In this document: positions 46,557-55,347 of the stretch, one piece after another | Position numbering within the stretch: position 1 is the stretch's first letter | Layout of the letters: the number at the start of each line of letters is the position of its first letter | DNA from: JACRDG01 sp963760985 | Lineage (GTDB): Bacteria > Desulfobacterota > Desulfomonilia > Desulfomonilales > Desulfomonilaceae | Assembly: GCA_963760985.1 (NCBI GenBank) | Contig: CAVXFM010000007.1 | Location: forward strand, 1 to 64,000 | Direction: 5' to 3' | Length of the DNA: 64,000 nt | Notes under the pieces: generated by a model | Told to the model about the DNA's origin: nothing | What the model saw: the letters and a program-made list of their open reading frames with translations, nothing else | The model's database searches: none | Translations under genes and position numbers: made by a program

Positions 46557-47087
46557 CTATTTAAAGCATTTGATCTCGAGCATCCCGTTGTTGCAGGAGA
46601 ACTCCATCTTTTCTTTGGGAAACGTTCCAGGAAGCAGCACTTCCTTCCGGTATTTCTTTTCTCCTCTCTCAGCGCGGATTGTCAGTACGTCATCCTTTAC
46701 CTCGAGTTGCACATCACCCGATCCGATGCCCGGCATTTCGGCCACGACCAGCAGGTGGCCATCTTCTTCAAACACGTCAACCATAGGTTCCCGAACCTCT
46801 TGGACAACCGCTTGTCCAGTCTCGGTGTCCCTCTTGATGTTGCCGAAGGGCTCGACCTTGACTTTCTTCTTGTCCTCGCCCAAACCGAACTTCACGTTGA
46901 ACCCGTACACGCCCTTGGCTTGCTTGCCCAAGCCCAGGTCCGCGAGGTCCCCCTTTCCGGAAAGCTCCTTGCCCTTGTCAGCCAGGTCACCAAGTTTCTC
47001 GACGAGTTCCGTCAATCCTCCCAAGAACCCTATAAGGCCCCCCTCGGCACTATCATCCTTGCTTGTTCCCTTACGTTTCTTGTTCAT
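46557..47087 (-). CDS. gvpH: Gas vesicle protein GvpH, Hsp20/alpha-crystallin family
   Basis: 176 residues. A variable N-terminal half is rich in Gly and Lys (LIGFLGGLTELVEKLGDLAD, KGKELSGKGDLADLGLGKQA). The C-terminal half is a small-heat-shock domain: EPMVDVFEEDGHLLVVAEMP, GIGSGDVQLEVKDDVLTIRA and LLPGTFPKEKMEFSCNNGML. GvpH proteins in haloarchaea are Hsp20-like and bind other Gvp proteins, and this is the expected chaperone. ATG 47087 overlaps the end of the regulator gene by 17 bases, with GAGGACGACG as ribosome-binding site. Confidence 0.8.
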   Translation of the reverse strand: MNKKRKGTSKDDSAEGGLIGFLGGLTELVEKLGDLADKGKELSGKGDLADLGLGKQAKGVYGFNVKFGLGEDKKKVKVEPFGNIKRDTETGQAVVQEVREPMVDVFEEDGHLLVVAEMPGIGSGDVQLEVKDDVLTIRAERGEKKYRKEVLLPGTFPKEKMEFSCNNGMLEIKCFK

Positions 47088-48501
47088 CGTCGTCCTCCGC
47101 GTGGATGGTGATCCCGTAGTATTTCACTTTTGAATGAATCGTTTTATAATCTGCATGCAACAAGCGGGCCGCTTCCGCCTTGTTGCCCTTTGTTTTTCGC
47201 AGCACCTGCGTAAGAACCCGCCGTTCCAGCTCAGCGGTGCCGCGCTTCACAATTTCTTTGAGGGATAAACCGTTCCACGAGGACTCATCGGGATGCGCAT
47301 GGACCCTGTTGTCGACATTGACGGAACTCTCGACGGACAGGTGCTCGGGACGAATTACGTCCCCGGCTTGCAGTACCGCCCTGCGGACGGTAGACCGCAA
47401 CTGGCGCACATTTCCAGGCCAAGGATTCTCGACCAACACCTCCAGCGCGGCATCTGAAAATCCTTGCACGTGCTTGGCCAGTTCCAGATTCGTGGCCCGC
47501 ATGAAACATCCGGCCAAATGGACAATGTCCTGACCGCGTTCTCTGAGCGGGGGAATCTCGATCGTGAACTCGCTGAGGCGGTAAAAAAGGTCGCGGCAAA
47601 AGGTGCCAAGAGAAGCGCATACCGCCACATCCTGGTTCGTTGCCACCAGTAACCTGACATCCACGGTAACCGGGTCTTTGCCACCGACTCTAAAAAATGT
47701 CCTTTCCTGAATGGCACGCAGAAGCTTCACCTGGGAGCTTAGCGGCATGTTTCCTATTTCATCCAGGAAAAGGGTACCCCCTTGTGCCATCTCAAATTTC
47801 CCTGCCCGATGACTGATCGCTCCGGTAAAGGCGCCTTTTTCGTGTCCAAACAGCTCGCTTTCGAAAAGAGTCTCCGGAATCGCTCCGCAATCAACGGGAA
47901 TCATGGGAAACCGTTGCCTGTGGCTCGCCTGATGGATTGCACGGGCCACAAATTCCTTACCGGTGCCAGTTTCTCCTTGGATGATGACCGTGAAGTCCGA
48001 GGCAGCCACCAGCTCGATATCGTTAATGACCTTGGCCATGGCATCACTCGGTCCCATGATTTCGTCGAGCCGAAGACGCTCGGCTCCTCCAGGCAAGGCG
48101 AGTTTGATCGGCTCCCGTTTCAAGGGTTTCCTGCCGGAAACGGCCCGTCTGAGCTTCTCGATGAGTCTGTGGTTGTCAATCGGTTTTACCAGATAGTCAT
48201 AGGCACCGTCTTTCATCGCGTCCACCGCTCCACTCACGCCACCGTACGCGGTCATGATAAGCACAGGAATGTGGGGCCGTATGTCTCTTGAACATTTCAA
48301 CACTTCCATGCCGTTGATTCCAGGCATCTTCACGTCCAGCAGGACCGCGTCCGGCAGGCCGCGACGGATCATATCGATGGCCGTCTCCCCGTTGTGAGCT
48401 ACCATAGGCTCAAACCCTTCTGTCTTCAGGAGGACGAAAAGGACCTCACAAAATTCCTTCTCATCATCCACTACCAGCACTCGAGTAGCGCTTCGCCCCA
48501 T
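47071..48501 (-). CDS. Sigma-54-dependent response regulator, NtrC type
   Basis: 476 residues from ATG 48501 (AGGACG eight bases upstream; longer starts at 48522 or 48594 possible). Receiver: Asp12/Asp13, phospho-acceptor Asp56 (LLDVKMP), Lys106. Central AAA+ domain: Walker A GETGTGKE at 176-183, the sigma-54 contact loop GAFTGA at 223-228, Walker B GGTLFLDEIG. C-terminal Fis-type helix-turn-helix: KTKGNKAEAARLLHADYKTI. It heads the upstream gas-vesicle unit and most likely activates the sigma-54 promoters at 42063 and 50241. No kinase is adjacent in the unit; the two flanking PAS kinases are candidates. Confidence 0.9.
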   Translation of the reverse strand: MGRSATRVLVVDDEKEFCEVLFVLLKTEGFEPMVAHNGETAIDMIRRGLPDAVLLDVKMPGINGMEVLKCSRDIRPHIPVLIMTAYGGVSGAVDAMKDGAYDYLVKPIDNHRLIEKLRRAVSGRKPLKREPIKLALPGGAERLRLDEIMGPSDAMAKVINDIELVAASDFTVIIQGETGTGKEFVARAIHQASHRQRFPMIPVDCGAIPETLFESELFGHEKGAFTGAISHRAGKFEMAQGGTLFLDEIGNMPLSSQVKLLRAIQERTFFRVGGKDPVTVDVRLLVATNQDVAVCASLGTFCRDLFYRLSEFTIEIPPLRERGQDIVHLAGCFMRATNLELAKHVQGFSDAALEVLVENPWPGNVRQLRSTVRRAVLQAGDVIRPEHLSVESSVNVDNRVHAHPDESSWNGLSLKEIVKRGTAELERRVLTQVLRKTKGNKAEAARLLHADYKTIHSKVKYYGITIHAEDDDEQET

Positions 48502-48725
48502 ATTTTTCGTCCTGTGTGTCATCGTGGTTCGACGTGAGGAGCCTGTCGTGTAAACCCGATTATGACGACAATCGTGCGGTTCAGTGCTTCGCACGACCGT
48601 CCCGGACCACCTGCCTTGCTCTAAGAATTGTCAGAGATGCTGAAAAGGCCTCTTAGAATCCAGCTACCCGTAATTCTTGCTTTCGCGGGAAGGATCCTGT
48701 CTCATTTTTGCGAATGTCGGGAAAC

Positions 48726-49340
48726 TCACGGTTTAGCGGGTCTATGAAGAGGGTAATCAACCTGGATATCCTGCGCAAGCCACGGTTCCATAGCATGGAG
48801 CATTCCCAGGAAAATGATTCCCACCTCTCCCGTAACCAAGGTTTCATTGATGCGCTGGGCAATAAATCTATCCCGCCTTTCCAGCAGCGAAGCATTCCGG
48901 GACTTTTCATGGGCCTTTGACGCTCCTGGTCCTTGCGATTCCAAACCCCTTTTCGCCATCTCGTACTCTTCGAGAAGAAGTTCGAGCGATTCCGTGCCCA
49001 TCAACTGCGCCCCGCTTTCGACGAGACGAAGAAGCAGCGCATGATTGCGGCTCCCTGACTTAGCGAGTTCTCTGACGATCTCCACTTCCTTACCGGAAAC
49101 AGGCAAACCATCCTGGTAAATGCGAACAAGCGGGAACGTCAGAGACAGCCGATCGATGGTTCTTTCGACGTCGTCCCAGAACTTCTCGATCAGCTCCAGC
49201 TTCCTTTTCCAACCGAGTCTGCCTATCTTCTTGACAGAGACTCGCTTCACCGATTCACTGAGCGCACCCATATCAGCCAAGTTGTGAACGATAGGAAAGT
49301 ATAGGAGCCGCCGAAACCGGGAGTCTGTCTCAAGTGCCAC
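48726..49340 (-). CDS. Hypothetical protein of about 200 residues
   Basis: 204 residues from GTG 49340 (GGAAGGAAC upstream). It begins RRLLYFPIVHNLADMGALSE, has a basic helical middle (KKIGRLGWKRKLELIEKFWD) and a conserved-looking end TGEVGIIFLGMLHAMEPWLA. Proteins with this LYFPIxHxxADMGxL / GILFLGMLHxxEPWL pattern are, as far as I recall, an uncharacterised family sometimes found near regulatory genes. The role here is unknown. It precedes the NtrC-type gene on the same strand with a 220-base gap. Confidence 0.55.
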   Translation of the reverse strand: MALETDSRFRRLLYFPIVHNLADMGALSESVKRVSVKKIGRLGWKRKLELIEKFWDDVERTIDRLSLTFPLVRIYQDGLPVSGKEVEIVRELAKSGSRNHALLLRLVESGAQLMGTESLELLLEEYEMAKRGLESQGPGASKAHEKSRNASLLERRDRFIAQRINETLVTGEVGIIFLGMLHAMEPWLAQDIQVDYPLHRPAKP

Positions 49341-50240
49341 GTGTGTTCCTTCCTGCCCAGAAAACCTTCGCGCTCGGTCGAGACTATGGAAACTGGTCCA
49401 TAGTCAGAATACCATACATTATGGTTCTGTTTCCATAGCTCGGCTTCCGCTGTCTCCTCAGGACTCTCCGTCAATGGACTGAAGCCCCGAGAGACATACG
49501 GACAGGTCGCCTCTGGAGGTCAATACGGTTGCCCCAAGCCTTCCACTGCCGAAGCAATTCCCGGTCGCTTGCCCCGGAGTGCGATCCAGGGCAAGCTGGG
49601 GCGACGGCGCCGTTATTCCGGTACATCCCGGAATCTCCTCTTTTCACTGTGTTCTGAAGCAGTCCCCCCGCCGTCCCCCGATCCAGGGTTCGGCAGGGTG
49701 ACCGCGCAAGCTCACAGAAAGGTCCTTACTCCGCATCAGGCAAGTAACCACTCCTCGCTTTCACGTCAGGGCTTTTCGCAACTGAACTGGATCTTGTGCA
49801 AGCTTCGTACCTGGAATCTTAAATCCTCCCAGACATGGCTCCATTGAGCCAGGAGCCCCTTGGTTCCCTTTCGCGCACGAATCTCACCCGACCGTACCAC
49901 GACCAGTTTGCCATCCATGTCGCTGAGCGAAGTCTTATGGAAATGGGTCTAGCCGACCCGGCTTGCTTCGACAGAGCGTTTCCGGGGTAATGGTCGTCAA
50001 AAGCGCTCCTCTATCGGAAACCGGTTGCGCCTAAAGTGGCCATGGCCCCACCACGAGCGATGATGCAGGAACCGCATGACACTCCCGGGGAACGCAACTA
50101 ATCGAGCCAAGAACCAAATCGCACTTGCCAAGCAGTTCGATAGGGTGTTCAATAGATATAGTGGCGGGGACGGTTTGCTCAAGGAATGAGGCGAGCAAAT
50201 CAGAAGGCCTGCTCAACTAGTCTGTGGTCCAGCAGCCTGG
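49341..50240. other. Long intergenic region
   Basis: No gene recognised over about 900 bases between the divergent hypothetical gene and the sigma-54 promoter at 50241. The open frames lack ribosome-binding sites and resemblance. Confidence 0.4.
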
Positions 50241-50256
50241 TGGCACGCTGATTGCA
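50241..50256 (+). promoter_or_regulatory. Sigma-54 promoter, perfect consensus
   Basis: TGGCACGCTGATTGCA matches the -24/-12 consensus TGGCACG-N4-TTGCA in every position, with GG and GC ten bases apart. Predicted transcription start is near 50267. The next gene downstream is the response regulator at 50568, leaving a leader of about 300 bases that includes repeat copy C. Confidence 0.75.
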
Positions 50257-50291
50257 CGGCATTCAATTGGTATGTCGGTGTAAATATATAG

Positions 50292-50446
50292 GAACTCCCA
50301 TGACCTGGAGGGTCACAACGAACCATGAAAATGCCACCCTGTCCAGCGGGAGCTGGCAAGTGCTTAAAGTTCTTGGGGATGGGGGTTCGGGGGAAGGCTC
50401 TTCTTTCAAGAAGGGCCTTCCCCCGAAAATGCATTTTCATAGGAAC
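50292..50446 (-). repeat. Structured interspersed repeat, copy C
   Basis: About 155 bp, same orientation as copy B: GGAACTCCCATGACCTGGAG at the left, GCATTTTCATAGGAACC at the right, with the GGGGGAAGGCTCTTCTTTCA..AGGGCCTTCCCCC palindrome. It lies inside the leader between the sigma-54 promoter and the response regulator gene. Confidence 0.8.
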
Positions 50447-50567
50447 CGCCCGGAAAATCGCGGTTGACCGATTCGGTTCGCGAATAAGGCCGTCAGGCTC
50501 CTCGTTTTAAAGCGAGGGAAAAGGACCTTTCCGCGGTCGGAACCACCGAGACGCGAGGGGGAATGGA

Positions 50568-50957
50568 GTGAAAACGATACTTATCGTGGATGACCGGCCC
50601 GAGGTTGTCGAACTGTTGGAAAAGACGCTCGGAACGGGCCGCTTTGATTTGCTGTTCGCGGGAACGGGCGAAGAAGCGTTGACCGTGGCCCGAGAACAGA
50701 GCCCTGATTTAATCGTTATGGACATCGTAATGCCAGGAGTGCCCAACGGAACAGAAGCCACGCGAATCCTGAAATCGGATCCTGAAACCAAGTCTTCCAA
50801 GATTTTGATCCTCACCGGGAAAGCCGGGATTCTGGTAGAGGAAGAGGCCATGAAGGCGGGTGCGGACGCTTTCTTGACAAAACCGTTCAGCCCGTTAGAG
50901 CTACTCTGGAGAATAGACGAGCTCCTCGGTCAACCCCTCTGCGGAGGAGCAACGTGA
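50568..50957 (+). CDS. Receiver-only response regulator
   Basis: 129 residues from GTG 50568 (GGGGGAATGGA upstream). CheY-like receiver: IVDDRP (Asp pair), MDIVMPG (phospho-acceptor Asp), ILTGKAG and LTKPFS (Lys). No output domain. Its stop overlaps the GTG start of the kinase by four bases (GTGA), so the two are translationally coupled. It is preceded by the consensus sigma-54 promoter. Gene order is the reverse of the related pair at 32333-34205. Confidence 0.85.
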   Translation: MKTILIVDDRPEVVELLEKTLGTGRFDLLFAGTGEEALTVAREQSPDLIVMDIVMPGVPNGTEATRILKSDPETKSSKILILTGKAGILVEEEAMKAGADAFLTKPFSPLELLWRIDELLGQPLCGGAT

Positions 50958-52204
50958 AAGACGTCCCTTTTGAACAAAATGAGACCTCTCAAGAAAAGGC
51001 GTTCTCCAAAGATCAATTTCTGAAGTACGCGCGGGACATTGGTGCACTCTATGAGAAAGAAGTGACGCAGCGCAAGGCGCTCGAATTGGCTAACCGGCAG
51101 CTTCGCGGCGAAATCCTCGACAGGATAAGGCTTCAAGATGAACTGCTTCAGAGTGAGAGGAGATATAGGTCTTTATTTGAGGAGTCTCACGAGGCAATAT
51201 TCATTACCAGCTGCGACGGAACCCTGGTGGACGCCAACAACGCGTGCCTCAAACTTATCGGGCATAAGAGGGAGGAAGTGATCGGCTCCACGTTTCCCGA
51301 AACGTGTGCAACCCCATCGACACAAGACATCTTCCGGGAACAGGCGAAAGAGGGTGACGGACTGAAAGATATCGAGTTTCAGTTAAGAAGACAGGACAAC
51401 ACGGTTCGTGACTGTAGGCTGACCGCGTCGGTCTGGCGAAGCGGAGGTGGGAATGTTCTCGGATACCAGGGAATAATCCGCGATATTACCGAGGAAAAGA
51501 GGCGTCAGCGGATCTTCGAGTTGGCATGTAGAATGGAGGCCATCTCGCACATGGCGGAAGGCATCGCGCATGAGATCAGAAACCCGCTGGCTATCAGCTC
51601 ATCCGCTGCACAGCTGCTGATACATGAAAGGCTTGCATCCCATCTCAAGAAAGAATGCGTGGAAAAGGTCGTGTCCGGCATTAACAGGGCATCGCTGATT
51701 GTGGAGAATCTGCTCGCGTTCGCTCGCCCCATGACCGACTACACGGTGGCCAAAATAGACCTCGCTGCAATCATAGCTGAAACACTCAGGGCTGTATCCT
51801 CGCAAGCTGCCAGCCAGCACGTCGACATAGTCTCACAATTGGGCCATGAAAACCTATGGCTGACGGGTAATTCGGAGCTACTCCACAAGGCATTTCTGAA
51901 TCTGTTTGTCAACGGCTTGGCTGCCATGCCGACTGGAGGCCGTCTACTCGTTTCGGTGGAGAAGAACGCTCTCGCGGCCTTCATAGACATCACGGATTCC
52001 GGCGTAGGGCTTGCCAAAGAACAAGCTGCCAAAGTCTTTGATCCTTTCTTCGGCGGGCTCGCCACGACCAAAGGGATCGGGCTCGGATTGTCCGTGGCCT
52101 ATTCCATCGTCTGCCATCATGAAGGAACCATTCAGGTTGAAAGCACCCCGGGAGAGGGGGCAACCTTCCGTGTGAGCCTTCCGCTCGCCCATTCCTACCC
52201 GTGA
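50954..52204 (+). CDS. PAS-domain sensor histidine kinase
   Basis: 416 residues from GTG 50954. Coiled coil (25-75), PAS (YRSLFEESHEAIFITSCDGT), HisKA (MAEGIAHEIRNPLAISSSAAQ with the phospho-accepting His) and HATPase (LNLFVNGLAAMPTGG, DSGVGLAKEQ, GIGLGLSVAYSIV). There is no membrane segment, so it senses a cytosolic cue. It closely resembles the kinase at 32333 (HEIRNPLA-SSAAQ, LSxxYSIV), which suggests duplication around the gas-vesicle cluster. It may phosphorylate the coupled receiver and, directly or by relay, the NtrC-type activator. Confidence 0.88.
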   Translation: MKDVPFEQNETSQEKAFSKDQFLKYARDIGALYEKEVTQRKALELANRQLRGEILDRIRLQDELLQSERRYRSLFEESHEAIFITSCDGTLVDANNACLKLIGHKREEVIGSTFPETCATPSTQDIFREQAKEGDGLKDIEFQLRRQDNTVRDCRLTASVWRSGGGNVLGYQGIIRDITEEKRRQRIFELACRMEAISHMAEGIAHEIRNPLAISSSAAQLLIHERLASHLKKECVEKVVSGINRASLIVENLLAFARPMTDYTVAKIDLAAIIAETLRAVSSQAASQHVDIVSQLGHENLWLTGNSELLHKAFLNLFVNGLAAMPTGGRLLVSVEKNALAAFIDITDSGVGLAKEQAAKVFDPFFGGLATTKGIGLGLSVAYSIVCHHEGTIQVESTPGEGATFRVSLPLAHSYP

Positions 52205-52350
52205 GGCGCGGATGATGGCCTCGACTTGATTTTTCCACCGGCTACATTTGTGCGGCAATCAGCATCTGATGCCACTGTGCGAACTCGGGGCGTGCGCGGT
52301 GTTCTGTCAGAGCTAAACCCTATCAAAATGATCAGATAGACACTGGGGAG

Positions 52351-52606
52351 GTGACTTCTCAATGACAGAGATGGCGCTGGGCCACAACGACGGATGAAAG
52401 CCTTGTGCTAATGGGTCACTATGGCAAGCTCCAGGCATTTCAGGACAAAACCTCAGGAGGTTGTCATATTGTGTCGTTCCAAAAGATCTGCGGTCAGGTG
52501 AAACCTGCTACGGTGCTTAAAACATTTTTTCACCTGGTTGTCGCGCCCTTTTTTATGGCCGCCATAAAATAACCTATCCCCCTGCCCTGACTTATTGAGA
52601 AGTTAC
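52351..52606 (-). mobile_element. Short IS66-derived relic (MITE-like)
   Basis: The right 85 bases (CACCTGGTTGTCGCGCCCTT to TGAGAAGTTAC) match the right end of the IS66-like element. The left edge GTGACTTCTCAATG resembles the opposite terminal repeat. The 250-bp span has no transposase. The left boundary is less certain than the right. Confidence 0.55.
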
Positions 52607-52797
52607 GAGCCCAGGAAACAAGCAAGCGAAACGAAATGCCTCCCTACACAGACTCAGCGCAGGGTCAAGCCTCTAAGAAAGGCAAAACTATAGTCTGTTT
52701 GTCTTCACGTGAGTTTCTGTTCATGGGTTCTATTTTCTATGCGAGGATCGGCGAGGTCTTCGGTTCACACGCCTGGAAGTTGATTATTTGACCAATA

Positions 52798-53697
52798 TTA
52801 CGTCCTGTTCACGAGGTAAATTCCTCCCGTAACCATGACGAGTCCCATCCCGAGAAAGATGGTCAGCTGCTCGTGAAGGAACACCCCGCTCAGAATGACG
52901 CCAAACATGGGCGTCAGGAAAGTGAACGCGGCGAGACGACCGGCCTGGAACTGGTGGAGTAGCCAGAACCAGCCCAGGTAGCTGGCGAAGGCCACAATGA
53001 CCGATTGGAAGAAGAGAGCTGCGATCACGGGGCTCGTAAGCGAGATCGGCATTCCCCACTCAAACAGGAGCGATCCCAGGACGAGCACGGGAATGGAGTA
53101 GAAGAGCTGAGAAAACAGCGTCTGGTAATGAGTGATCGGCGTGTTCCAAATGAACCTCTTGATGTACACGGTGGTGGCGGCCCAGAGAAAGCCTGCTCCG
53201 AGTTCCATGAGGTCTCCGACCACGTGGGAAGGCCCCAGCTTCGCCGATCGTGATCCGAAGACCAGGCAAAGGCCGATCAATGAAATGATTACGCCCGCAG
53301 TTTTCGAGAAACCGAGCCGTTCGTCGTGCAAGAACAGGTGAGCGAGGAGAACGGTCCAAAGCGGCTGGGTGTAGAGAAAAATGACAGCTCTGGACGCATC
53401 TGTGAACTTGAGCCCCCAGAACAGGAAAAGGAATTCGATCCCGAACAATAGGCCGATGGCTACCCCATGCTTCAAGAAGTCTTTTGGGAGAAAGACTCGT
53501 TCCTTCATCGCCAGGGCATAAGACCAGAGCAGCAGGCTCGCAACAATTGACCGGATCGCAGCGGCCATGATGGGGGAGACGCCCTGGTTGCTCACCTTGA
53601 TGGTGACCATGTTCGCGCCCCATATGAGACAGAGAACGGAAAGGAGGACCACGCCAGCCAAGGGAATATGGGGAGACGAATGGTTGGTGAGACTCAA
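52798..53697 (-). CDS. EamA/DMT-superfamily transporter
   Basis: 299 residues with ten hydrophobic segments in two EamA repeats: LIWGANMVTIKVSNQGVSPI near the start, FTDASRAVIFLYTQPLWTVL closing the first repeat, ELGAGFLWAATTVYIKRF opening the second and TFLTPMFGVILSGVFLHEQL at its end. Such proteins export amino acids, nucleobases or other metabolites across the inner membrane; the substrate cannot be predicted. Monocistronic. Confidence 0.88.
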   Translation of the reverse strand: MSLTNHSSPHIPLAGVVLLSVLCLIWGANMVTIKVSNQGVSPIMAAAIRSIVASLLLWSYALAMKERVFLPKDFLKHGVAIGLLFGIEFLFLFWGLKFTDASRAVIFLYTQPLWTVLLAHLFLHDERLGFSKTAGVIISLIGLCLVFGSRSAKLGPSHVVGDLMELGAGFLWAATTVYIKRFIWNTPITHYQTLFSQLFYSIPVLVLGSLLFEWGMPISLTSPVIAALFFQSVIVAFASYLGWFWLLHQFQAGRLAAFTFLTPMFGVILSGVFLHEQLTIFLGMGLVMVTGGIYLVNRT

Positions 53698-53927
53698 GCT
53701 GACTCCAAATTGCTCGCGCTCATAGAATAGAAAGGGATATACCCATCGCAGGGCTCCCCCTGACTATGGATGCGGGAGTTTATCACGGAGTCGTCTTGAG
53801 TGGAACACCTGGGGAAGAGAATTCCTCAGATGTGCCCAGATCAATTCTGAGCGACTTTCTGTGGGCGGCGATGGGCATTGTGGCCTCTTTTTGTATGTAC
53901 GATCTCATCTGGTTAGCCTATCTTGTT

Positions 53928-55219
53928 TTAGCCTGCAACTTGACTGCAACCGGTTTCACGCGTGAGGAAGAGCAGCACAAACCCCAGGGCCAACCAGGCC
54001 AGCATAAGGGAGAATCCTTCCTGGTACGCCGCCAGCGGATACACTCGGACTCCGGCAACCGCTGTCCCCTCCCAATTCTTATCCAGGACCCACCCTACGA
54101 CCGGCTGCAGGATCATCGGCCCCATCATAACACCCATGTTCACCACACCCGAAACGGTGCCCGCCAAACTCAAGGGCACGGATTCCTTGGCGTAGGCAAA
54201 ACCGATAATCATGCAACCTGAACAAAAGCCGGTGAGCACCAGCAGAGCGACGAGCACTGGAAAGGGAAGGCTGTCGAAAAGGATTATGACTCCCCATCCG
54301 ACGAGCGACAAGCCGCATCCCACAAGGTACAACGGTTTTCGTCTACCGAGGCGGTCCGACATCCAGCCGAACGTCGGCCCGCCAACCGCCCAGGCAACCA
54401 TGAGCACGGTTGAAAGGATAGATGCCCCGGTGGTTGTCAGATGATGGTGCGTGGCAAGGTAGGGCACTCCCCAGAGGCCGGAAAACGTCAGTACGCAGCC
54501 CACGATCCCACCGGGAATAACACACAATAGCGCAGCGTTGGGATACCGGAACACTTCCCCAATACTGCCTATGGTTCCGAACCGCTTGTTTGCGGGTCCA
54601 GGGTTTCCGGGCTGCTGAAAGTCAGCGTAACCTTTCTCGCTCGGAGTGTCCCGGACAAAGAACCAGATTCCGGCACAGATAAAGAAGGTGAAAACAGCTG
54701 ACCCGACTATGATACTTCGCCAGCGGTACCAGCTCATCAGCAGTCTCAACGGGGGACCTGCGAAAACAGCTCCGACGATTCCTGTGAAAAGGGCCAGACC
54801 TGATACCAGGGCGAACCTCCGGGGCGGGAACCAATTACCAGCAACTTTCAACAGCCCCACAAAGGCCACGGCGACACTGCCTCCAATCAACAGCCGCCCC
54901 GCACCAGCCCAAAAAACCCCATGAGCAAGAGCAAACAGCAGGGTACCCAGACCCGCGAAAAGGCTCCCACCGACAGCAGACGCCGCGGACCCCACCGGTC
55001 CGCGAGTAGGCCGGTTGGAACTTGCATGGCAACGTAACTGTAGAAATAGAAGGCGGAAAGACTACCCAACCCTGCGGCACTTATCCCGAAGTCTCCCATC
55101 AACTCGTCCGTCATAACGGCAGGGGCCACACGCTGAAAGAAGCCCATGAGGTATAACAAGGCTCCTAGCCCCCAAACGAGCCATGAAACTCGAAGCGGTG
55201 GTGTTGCTGTTCGAGTCAT
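53928..55219 (-). pseudogene. MFS transporter, one frameshift
   Basis: The N-terminal frame (ATG 55219) gives the first two helices and the MFS motif after helix 2 (GLLADRWGPRRLL). Near 54965 the frame must shift to the ORF continuing GGSLFAGLGTLLFALAHGVF, and on through the second half with GWMSDRLGRRKPLY, the matching loop 8-9 motif. Ends at 53928 with about twelve helices in total. Closest by eye to small-acid or nitrate/oxalate-type MFS permeases, but the substrate is not determinable. The shift is in a G-rich stretch, so an assembly error is possible. Confidence 0.8.
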
Positions 55220-55239
55220 CTACGTGATCGTTTCCTTTC

Positions 55240-55347
55240 CTACACAGGATCTTGCTCGGCCCCAAACTTTGAAAAGATGTGTTCCGTAGGCGTGCAACCC
55301 ACCACCATCCTGTTCCGTTCCGCATTGCTGCCGTTGCGGTCGTACAT
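55240..55347 (-). CDS. Small ORF (35 residues) directly upstream of the MFS gene
   Basis: ATG 55347 follows AGGAGG with eight bases of spacing, a near-ideal ribosome-binding site. The peptide (YDRNGSNAERNRMVVGCTPT, then EHIFSKFGAEQDPV) is hydrophilic with one Cys. It ends 20 bases before the MFS start. It may be a small regulatory or accessory protein, or an upstream ORF. No family recognised. Confidence 0.45.
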   Translation of the reverse strand: MYDRNGSNAERNRMVVGCTPTEHIFSKFGAEQDPV

